The notes under the pieces are model-generated. The model saw nothing but the letters and a program-made list of their open reading frames with translations. It had not been told where the DNA came from and did no database searches. 5,000 nt of DNA from an uncultured Collinsella sp. (GTDB taxonomy: Bacteria > Actinomycetota > Coriobacteriia > Coriobacteriales > Coriobacteriaceae), in contig CABUZF010000115.1 in assembly GCA_902495985.1 (NCBI GenBank), positions 1-5,000 of the forward strand, given 5' to 3'. Both the position numbers and the translations under genes were made by a program. Every line of letters starts with the position of its first letter. The stretch's first letter is position 1. This document shows, piece after piece, positions 1 through 4,547 of the stretch.

Positions 1-912
1 CACGCTCTCCAACTCCGGAGAGATCTGGCGATGCCCGCGCACCATGAGCGGCAGGCGATCGTGCGGGCAGCTTGCGCCGCGCTTGATGGCCATGAGCGCA
101 CCGTCCACGTCGCGCTCCCCCAACTGATCGGTACCGCGAATGCTGCGGAACTCCTCAACGCGCACGGGATTGCGTTTAACGAGCGCAAGCAGCGTGTCGT
201 CGGACATGACCCATTTGCGCGGGATGTTGCGGCGCTCGGCGCGGTCTTCGCGCCAGGCGGCGAGCTCGCGCGCGATACCCAGCTGGTGACGACTGCACGA
301 GTTGATGCGTTTGACCTTGCGGAACGCCTCGTGGCGATCGGCGCGATAGTGCGACTCGTCAGCCAGCGGGCGCAGCTCGTCGAGCACCCAGTCCACGCGG
401 CCCAGCTCGCGCAGGCGGCTCATCATCTCGGTATAGGCCACGATCAGATACTTGACGTCATCGATCGCGTACTCAATCTGCTTATCGGTCAGCGGGCGAC
501 GCGACCAGTCGGTCAGTGACTCGGTCTTGGGCAATGAGACGCCGCAAAACGTCTGCACGAGCGCGCCGTAGGAAATCTGCTGACGCTCGCCCAAAAAGGC
601 GGCGGCCACCTGCGTGTCAAAAATCGGACGCGGCAGCACGCCTACGGTATGGAGCATGACCTCCATATCCTGCGAGCAGGCGTGGAAGACCTTGGTCACG
701 CTCTCGTCGGCCATAAGCTCGGCCAGCGGCGATAGGTCGTCGATTACCAGGGGATCGACCGCTACGCTCTCGGCAGGGGTGGCAATCTGAACCAAACACA
801 GACGCGGATGGAACGTGCGCTCGCGCAAAAACTCGGTATCGACGGCAATCGCGTCGAACTCACGGGCGCGCTGGCAAAAGTCGAGTAGAGCCTGATGTGT
901 GGAAATGTACAT
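1..912 (-). CDS. rnd: Ribonuclease D (3'-5' exoribonuclease), C-terminus beyond left edge
   Basis: RNase D trims the 3' ends of tRNA precursors and other structured RNAs in the cytoplasm with a two-metal mechanism. Reading the minus strand from the ATG at 912 gives 304 open codons up to base 1. All DEDDy exonuclease motifs are visible: Exo I with D25 and E27 in AVDTEFLRERTF, Exo II with D82 in FHACSQDMEVM, and Exo III with Y148 and D152 in YAIDDVKYL. Spacing matches E. coli RNase D, shifted by three residues. TDWSRRPLT at 134-142 is also typical. A first HRDC-like nucleic-acid-binding domain follows at roughly 205-280. The family is usually about 370-400 residues, so some 70-100 residues are probably missing off the window. 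The start is chosen because homologues begin just before this point; the ribosome binding site in front of it is weak. It is transcribed divergently from the lipid kinase gene. Identification is firm; the exact start is less so. Confidence 0.94.
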   Translation of the reverse strand, partial: MYISTHQALLDFCQRAREFDAIAVDTEFLRERTFHPRLCLVQIATPAESVAVDPLVIDDLSPLAELMADESVTKVFHACSQDMEVMLHTVGVLPRPIFDTQVAAAFLGERQQISYGALVQTFCGVSLPKTESLTDWSRRPLTDKQIEYAIDDVKYLIVAYTEMMSRLRELGRVDWVLDELRPLADESHYRADRHEAFRKVKRINSCSRHQLGIARELAAWREDRAERRNIPRKWVMSDDTLLALVKRNPVRVEEFRSIRGTDQLGERDVDGALMAIKRGASCPHDRLPLMVRGHRQISPELESV

Positions 913-976
913 ATCAACCCATCGAATAAGGTTAGGCCCGAAAAACACGGGTAGGATATCGGCATTGCCTTACAAC

Positions 977-982
977 TATACT
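977..982 (+). promoter_or_regulatory. Candidate -10 box for the lipid kinase operon
   Basis: TATACT matches the sigma-70 -10 consensus at five of six positions and lies 28 bases before the kinase ATG, so transcription would start near 989. No convincing -35 box is seen 16-18 bases upstream, and there is no TG extension. The call rests on the hexamer and its position in the 98-base divergent spacer. Confidence 0.35.
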
Positions 983-1010
983 CGGTTAGTCACAGAACGG
1001 GAACGTAAGT

Positions 1011-1928
1011 ATGCGCTGCCTTATCATCCACAACCCGGCATCGGGCCCCAGCTCAGATGAAATCTACGCATTCACGCACGCCCTCGCGCAGGGCGGCGAC
1101 GAGGTCGTGATGCGTTTTATCGGCGATGGTATGGAACCCGAGGATGCCGTGGCGGACGTGCGCGAATTCGATCGCGTGGTCGTTTCGGGCGGCGACGGCA
1201 CCGTCTCCAACGTGCTCGACCAGATGCGCGGGTGCGGTGTCCCTACGCTCGTCTTCCCCTCCGGCACGGCTTGCCTGTTCTTTAACAACATCGGCAATGC
1301 CCCCGAGGCGGCGGCACTCGCCAATGCTTGCCGCGCCGGCCGCACGGTCAAGGTGGACATGGGTGAGCTCTTTTGGCTCGACGAGAACGGTAACGAGAAG
1401 CGCCACGGCTTTATCATCATCGCCGGCTCGGGCTTCGACGCCGAGATCATGATGAAGGCCGCCCCCACCAAAAACGACATCGGCGAGATCGCCTACTTCC
1501 TCTCCGCGCTCGCCACGCCCAACCCCACGGTGGCGCACTTTACGATTGAGCACGACGGCATTGTCGAGGAGCTCGACGGCATTTGCTGCATGGCCGGCAA
1601 CACCTCGGTCATCCAAAACGACATCAACCTGTTCCCCGACTGCCGCATGAACGATGGCATGGTCGACATTGCGGTCATCGAACCCGTAAAAACTGTGCAG
1701 CTTCTACCGACTGTGATCACCGCCGCACTCGACCCCGCCGGCAAGGTACTCGGGCGCCCGCAGTTCAAGATCATCCAGACCAAGGAAGCCAAGATCACCT
1801 GCACCCCGTCGCTGGGCATGCAGTTCGATGGCGAGATCATCTCCAGCAACTCAGGCGTCTTTGGTGCCCGCGCACTTCCGCAATGCCTCGACCTCATCGT
1901 CGATGAATTCTCACCGCTTGGTAAATAG
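1011..1928 (+). CDS. DAGK-family lipid kinase (diacylglycerol/sphingosine kinase-like)
   Basis: This 305-residue protein belongs to the DAGK catalytic-domain family (DgkB, YegS, LCB5 types), cytoplasmic or membrane-peripheral enzymes that phosphorylate a lipid hydroxyl with ATP. The N-terminal lobe opens with IIHNPASG (5-12) and carries the nucleotide-binding GGDGT loop (60-64, in VVVSGGDGTVSNVLD). The next family motif, normally PxGTxND, reads PSGTACLFFNN (83-93), with Cys-Leu replacing the usual Asn-Asp. The second lobe has GSGFDAE (139-145) and FPDCRMNDGMVDIAVIEP (208-225), the counterpart of the usual DDGLLDV segment. DGE at 273-275 corresponds to the catalytic-base region. Length is typical. 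The ribosome binding site is weak (GGGAACG, upstream of 1011). The stop codon overlaps the ribosome binding site of the small downstream gene, which suggests an operon. The lipid substrate cannot be told from sequence; diacylglycerol, undecaprenol-like or other lipids are possible. Confidence 0.9.
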   Translation: MRCLIIHNPASGPSSDEIYAFTHALAQGGDEVVMRFIGDGMEPEDAVADVREFDRVVVSGGDGTVSNVLDQMRGCGVPTLVFPSGTACLFFNNIGNAPEAAALANACRAGRTVKVDMGELFWLDENGNEKRHGFIIIAGSGFDAEIMMKAAPTKNDIGEIAYFLSALATPNPTVAHFTIEHDGIVEELDGICCMAGNTSVIQNDINLFPDCRMNDGMVDIAVIEPVKTVQLLPTVITAALDPAGKVLGRPQFKIIQTKEAKITCTPSLGMQFDGEIISSNSGVFGARALPQCLDLIVDEFSPLGK

Positions 1929-1937
1929 GAGGACCCC

Positions 1938-2030
1938 ATGAACGACAATCCCCTGATCGGCTTTATTGTCATCGTCTTGGCCATGCTCGTCGGTTACGCC
2001 ATCAACGTGATTCACCGCCGAAAGAAGTAA
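1938..2030 (+). CDS. Small single-pass membrane protein, 30 residues, function unknown
   Basis: A 30-codon gene starts 9 bases after the lipid kinase stop. Its ribosome binding site is near-perfect (AGGAGGA at 1927-1933, overlapping the kinase TAG), four bases before the ATG. The peptide has a short polar N-terminus (MNDNP), one hydrophobic stretch at about residues 6-24 (LIGFIVIVLAMLVGYAINV), and a basic end, HRRKK. By the positive-inside rule this predicts a membrane peptide with its C-terminus in the cytoplasm. A strong intrinsic terminator follows within 40 bases, so it is the last gene of the operon. I do not recognise a family. Tight coupling to the kinase suggests a link to its membrane work, for example recruitment or regulation, but that is inference. 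The strong ribosome binding site and clean transmembrane design make chance unlikely. Confidence 0.72.
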   Translation: MNDNPLIGFIVIVLAMLVGYAINVIHRRKK

Positions 2031-2064
2031 TTCCACATTGGTCTGATATTCATCCAATTATCGT

Positions 2065-2113
2065 CTCTCCCGTTGTTTATGCAAATCCTAAACAGCGGGA
2101 GAGTTTTCTTTTT
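2065..2113 (+). terminator. Strong intrinsic terminator of the lipid kinase operon
   Basis: A 14-bp stem (CTCTCCCGTTGTTT at 2065-2078 with AAACAGCGGGAGAG at 2090-2103, one G-T wobble) encloses an 11-base loop and is followed directly by TTTTCTTTTT (2104-2113). It ends transcription of the kinase and small membrane protein genes and insulates them from the dipeptidase gene. Confidence 0.93.
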
Positions 2114-2158
2114 GACCGCCGTCTAATGCTTTATTCAGCTACAGTAAATGCAGGGTGC

Positions 2159-2192
2159 CTTTATTTAACTAAAGCCATAAAATGAGTATTAT
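2159..2192 (+). promoter_or_regulatory. Possible promoter with overlapping palindromic operator, upstream of dipeptidase
   Basis: CTTTATTTAACTAAAG (2159-2174) is a near-perfect 16-bp palindrome, 14 of 16 positions symmetric. It overlaps TTTAAC (2164-2169), a weak -35 candidate, which lies 17 bases before TATTAT (2187-2192), a good -10 candidate. Transcription would start near 2199 and leave a 5' leader of about 140 bases before the dipeptidase ATG. The stretch is AT-rich, so chance matches are likely and the call is tentative. Confidence 0.3.
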
Positions 2193-2269
2193 TATCCGTT
2201 CATCGTATATTTCTTCACGCTCATCGAGTAAAAGCTGTTGTCGAATGAATACTCTTTACACTTCCTTTA

Positions 2270-2322
2270 GGCTAATAGATGTATTTATTAGCTGAAATCC
2301 TGCACGGTTCCGCGGGGTTTCA
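2270..2322 (+). promoter_or_regulatory. Two abutting hairpins in the dipeptidase leader
   Basis: GCTAATA (2271-2277) pairs perfectly with TATTAGC (2286-2292) around an 8-base loop. The next base begins an 11-bp stem: TGAAATCCTGC (2293-2303) with GCGGGGTTTCA (2312-2322), two G-T wobbles and loop ACGGTTCC. The second hairpin ends about seven bases before the GGGAGGG ribosome binding site (2329-2335). This could be a structured 5' leader affecting mRNA stability or translation, or a pair of DNA operator sites. No known riboswitch family is recognised. Confidence 0.4.
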
Positions 2323-2338
2323 ACGGTTGGGAGGGATT

Positions 2339-4141
2339 ATGAGGTTTACTCATCCTGTCAACACGCTCAAAAAGCTCGGCTGCGGCCTTGCGTTTGGAGC
2401 AGCGGCCATCATGGCCATGCCGACTTCGGCACTCGCCTGCACCCAGATCTACATGGGCAGCAAGCTCACGGCAGACGGCAACACGTACTACGGCCGTTCC
2501 GAGGACTTCGGTCCGCGCTATGTCAAGCACTTTGGCATTGAGCCCGCACACAAGGACGGCAACGAGTACACCTCGGTCGAGTCCGGTTTTGAGTACAAGT
2601 CCAAGGGCGCAACCTACCGCTACACCTTCGTTCGCGACAACCCCTCACAGTGGGAAGATCGCTACGACGCATATTCCGAGGCAGGCATCAACGAGAAGGG
2701 CGTCTCCTGCTCTGCCACGTTGAGCACCTCCTATAACGAGAAGGCCGAAGAGGCCGACCCCATCACCGAGGAGACTGGCATTGGCGAGTACAGCTATGCC
2801 AGCGTCATCCTGGGCGAGAGTGCCACGGCCCGCGAGGGCGTCGAGCTCATCGGCAGCCTGATTGACGAGCAGGGCGTCTGCTCCAACGACCAGATCATCA
2901 TCGCCGACAGCACCGAGACCTGGCTGTTCGCCGCGCTTTCCGGCCATCAGTGGATTGCCATGAAGCTCGCCGATGATATCGCCTCGCTCAACCCCAACAT
3001 CGGCAACCTCACCTATAACGTCGACCTCGATGACACCGAGAACTGTCTCCATTCCGAGGGCATTGAGTCCATGCCTAAGGAGAAGGGCTTTGCCGAGTAC
3101 ACCGACGGCAAGTTCGACGTCGCCAAGACCTACGGCGAGGAGATCAGCGAGGCTGGTATGCACCAGTGGTCGCGCTATATCCAGGGTCGCGATTACTTCA
3201 TGGCTCCGCTTGCCGAGGGCACCGACTACGAGATCGTCAAGGACGAGCGCGAAGACGCTCGCGCGACGACCGGCGCCCTGGTCCACGAGATGCAGCCGCT
3301 GTTCTTTACGCCCGGCAAGTCCGACTGGAACACCTTTGAGATGATTCGTTCCTTCGCCGCTCGCGGCGAGAATGTCGCCGGCCTCAACGCCAACACCGAC
3401 GGCGCCTATGCCATCGGCTCCAACCGCAACACCGAGATCCACACCTTCCAGATCCGTCACGGCATGGATCCCGAGATCGCGACCATTCAGTGGGAGATGC
3501 TCTCCAACGCCGAGTTCTCCGTCGCCATCCCTCTCTACTCCGCACTGCTCACCGAGGTCAGCCCCTACTTCAGCGATCAGGATGTCTCCTTCGATCACTG
3601 CGAAGAGGAAGACGTCGTGAACAACGAGGAGCCCAAGAACTCCATCAACTACGTTCTCATGGACATCAACACGCTTGCCTATGAGAACCGCGACAGCTGC
3701 GCCACCGGCGTCCGCGCCTATCTCGATGCCCTGCAGAAGGAACTCATCGAGCAGAACCTGACCGTCGACGAGGCCATGCAGGCCGAAGAAGGCACCGAAG
3801 CCCGCACCGCCCTGGCCAACAAGGCCGGCAAGGCTGCAACCAAGAACACCTATGTTAAGTGCAAGGCCATGCTCGAGGAGATGCGCGACTACCTCAAGGA
3901 GGGCGATTTCTCCGAGGAGTTCGTCCCGAGCGACTACGATGCTGACAACGACTGCCTGGTCGAGTCCATCACCTACGCCGACGAGGCCCTTTCCGATGAG
4001 GACGTGACCGAGCCAGAGGCCGAAGAGGAAGAGGTCACCGAGGAGAAGTCCGAGGGCAACAACATGGCCGCCATGGCCGTTGGCGCCGTCGTCATCATCG
4101 GTGTCTGCGCCTACGTGATCTATCGTCGCAAGAAGGCCTAA
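2339..4141 (+). CDS. Secreted, membrane-anchored C69-family dipeptidase
   Basis: This 600-residue protein fits peptidase family C69 (PepD-like, N-terminal nucleophile fold), which cleaves dipeptides and small peptides with an N-terminal cysteine. Residues 1-33 form a signal peptide: basic KK at 11-12, a hydrophobic core, then the AxA site SALA. Cys34 follows as the predicted nucleophile. GNTYYGRSEDF (47-57) resembles the Arg-x-x-Asp segment of related Ntn hydrolases (R53, D56), and YSEAGINEKGVSCSAT is a typical C69 stretch. After the catalytic region come an acidic Glu-rich linker (about 540-573), one transmembrane helix (576-595) and a cytoplasmic RRKKA tail, so the enzyme should face outside while anchored. 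There is no LPxTG sortase motif. The ATG at 2339 is chosen over an in-frame ATG at 2279 because GGGAGGG lies just before it and it begins a proper signal peptide. It stands alone, between the operon terminator and a downstream hairpin. It probably supplies amino acids from external peptides; the substrate is not known. Confidence 0.9.
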   Translation: MRFTHPVNTLKKLGCGLAFGAAAIMAMPTSALACTQIYMGSKLTADGNTYYGRSEDFGPRYVKHFGIEPAHKDGNEYTSVESGFEYKSKGATYRYTFVRDNPSQWEDRYDAYSEAGINEKGVSCSATLSTSYNEKAEEADPITEETGIGEYSYASVILGESATAREGVELIGSLIDEQGVCSNDQIIIADSTETWLFAALSGHQWIAMKLADDIASLNPNIGNLTYNVDLDDTENCLHSEGIESMPKEKGFAEYTDGKFDVAKTYGEEISEAGMHQWSRYIQGRDYFMAPLAEGTDYEIVKDEREDARATTGALVHEMQPLFFTPGKSDWNTFEMIRSFAARGENVAGLNANTDGAYAIGSNRNTEIHTFQIRHGMDPEIATIQWEMLSNAEFSVAIPLYSALLTEVSPYFSDQDVSFDHCEEEDVVNNEEPKNSINYVLMDINTLAYENRDSCATGVRAYLDALQKELIEQNLTVDEAMQAEEGTEARTALANKAGKAATKNTYVKCKAMLEEMRDYLKEGDFSEEFVPSDYDADNDCLVESITYADEALSDEDVTEPEAEEEEVTEEKSEGNNMAAMAVGAVVIIGVCAYVIYRRKKA

Positions 4142-4160
4142 GACCCTCATGTCCTAGCTG

Positions 4161-4193
4161 AGCGGGCGGGGCACATGAGTCACCTCGCCCGCT
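4161..4193 (+). terminator. GC-rich hairpin after the dipeptidase gene, probable terminator
   Basis: AGCGGGCGGGG (4161-4171) pairs with CCTCGCCCGCT (4183-4193) in an 11-bp stem with one G-T wobble and an 11-base loop, starting 20 bases after the dipeptidase stop. The sequence after it (TAACCAGCCTTTT) has only a weak, delayed T-run. Termination may therefore be partial, or the hairpin may mainly protect the mRNA 3' end. Confidence 0.55.
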
Positions 4194-4226
4194 TAACCAG
4201 CCTTTTGACCGGCGGGAAACCCGCTT

Positions 4227-4249
4227 GAAATCTTTTCAAAAAAGATTTC
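4227..4249. repeat. Perfect AT-rich inverted repeat upstream of the Trp leader promoter
   Basis: GAAATCTTTT (4227-4236) and AAAAGATTTC (4240-4249) are perfect reverse complements separated by CAA. A smaller hairpin, GCGGG-AAA-CCCGC (4212-4224), lies just before it. The repeat ends 18 bases before the extended -10 motif, where an activator, repressor or UP-like element could act. It has no T-run after it, so it is not a standard terminator. Confidence 0.6.
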
Positions 4250-4267
4250 CCCGCACACACTTCGCTG

Positions 4268-4276
4268 TGCTATAGT
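4268..4276 (+). promoter_or_regulatory. Extended -10 promoter for the Trp leader and transporter
   Basis: TGCTATAGT is an extended -10 element (TGn plus TATAGT, five of six consensus bases). No good -35 box is present at 16-18 bases, which is common for extended -10 promoters. Transcription would start near 4283, about 52 bases before the leader ATG. The -10 box sits in the middle of an imperfect 20-bp palindrome (4263-4282, arms CGCTG and CAGCG), which could be an operator. Confidence 0.55.
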
Positions 4277-4334
4277 GCAGCGCAACAGCAACTAGGTGCG
4301 ACCGCGCCATGGCATCACGAAAGGAGCCACCAAC

Positions 4335-4403
4335 ATGAAGAACACGATGACGTCTCTCAACAACTGGTGGTGGCGTGATGCGAATACGATCGGTCGACAG
4401 TGA
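4335..4403 (+). CDS. Tryptophan leader peptide, 22 residues
   Basis: A 22-codon gene has a strong ribosome binding site (AAAGGAG at 4320-4326) eight bases before its ATG. The peptide contains NNWWWRDA, with three consecutive Trp codons (TGG x3 at 4365-4373, residues 11-13). Trp is rare, so a run of three in so short a peptide, followed 37 bases after its stop by an intrinsic terminator, is the hallmark of a ribosome-mediated attenuator. The peptide itself needs no function: ribosome stalling at the Trp codons, when charged tRNA-Trp is scarce, senses the amino acid. Downstream is a probable tryptophan transporter gene, which fits. It is too short for ordinary gene calling and is probably unannotated in many genomes. 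Confidence 0.9.
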   Translation: MKNTMTSLNNWWWRDANTIGRQ

Positions 4404-4439
4404 GTCCCTCACGCCTGTTTTTGCGCTCTAGGTGATTGG

Positions 4440-4471
4440 AAGGCCTCCGGTTTCGACCGGGGGCCTTTTTC
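4440..4471 (+). terminator. Attenuator terminator with UUCG tetraloop
   Basis: AAGGCCTCCGGT (4440-4451) pairs with ACCGGGGGCCTT (4456-4467) in a 12-bp stem with one T-G wobble, closed by a TTCG tetraloop (4452-4455) and leading into TTTTT (4466-4470). It lies between the leader peptide and the transporter gene, so it must be conditional rather than the end of an operon. Confidence 0.93.
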
Positions 4472-4547
4472 TATCTCGAGCCCGATCGCATTCGCATCAC
4501 GGACTCCGTTTTTCTCTTACACTCCCCATTTCGAAAGGACTTTCACC

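Larger units (their letters stand above)
4335..4471 (+). promoter_or_regulatory. Tryptophan attenuator (leader peptide, alternative hairpins, terminator)
   Basis: GGCGTGA (4372-4378), overlapping the last Trp codon, pairs perfectly with TCACGCC (4409-4415): a 1:2 hairpin that a ribosome stalled on the Trp codons would block. A shorter hairpin, GTGAG-TCC-CTCAC (4400-4412), spans the leader stop codon and competes for the same bases. CGGTCGA (4391-4397) can pair with TCGACCG (4453-4459), which would take away the loop and 3' arm of the terminator; it is the best antiterminator candidate I can find. A weaker one joins 4405-4416 to 4430-4440. In the expected model, low tryptophan stalls the ribosome and allows read-through, and ample tryptophan allows termination. 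The parts are seen; the switching is inferred and unfolded by software. Confidence 0.8.

Noticed and set aside
31..519. A 162-codon plus-strand frame opposite RNase D
   Set aside because: RNase D on the minus strand explains the region fully, with all catalytic motifs; the opposite frame has no clear ribosome binding site or family likeness.
937..951. CCCG-AAAAACA-CGGG hairpin in the divergent spacer
   Set aside because: Only four base pairs with a 7-base loop and no T-run; likely chance.
2151..2159. CAGGGTGCC as a T-box core upstream of the dipeptidase
   Set aside because: Only AGGGTG matches; there is no ACCGCG continuation and no terminator follows it before the gene.
2184..2254. Long-range 7-bp complementarity GAGTATT with AATACTC
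   Set aside because: Separated by 57 bases in AT-rich sequence; a match of this length is expected by chance.
2279..2338. Upstream in-frame ATG at 2279 as the dipeptidase start
   Set aside because: No ribosome binding site precedes it, it lies inside a hairpin, and its 20 extra residues would come before a complete signal peptide that starts at the well-placed ATG at 2339.
2645..4150. A 501-codon open frame on the minus strand opposite the dipeptidase gene
   Set aside because: It mirrors a GC-rich coding frame; its product is a low-complexity run of Val, Gly, Leu, Asp and Ala with no recognisable domain, while the plus-strand frame encodes a full C69 protein.
4205..4233. TTGACC as a -35 box for the Trp leader
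   Set aside because: The bases 16-18 further on (AAATCT region) do not resemble a -10 box, and the hexamer is far too distant from TATAGT at 4271.
4283..4547. A tryptophan T-box riboswitch instead of a leader-peptide attenuator
   Set aside because: No T-box consensus (GGGTGGnACCGCG type) or specifier stem is visible, while a translated leader with three Trp codons and a strong ribosome binding site is.
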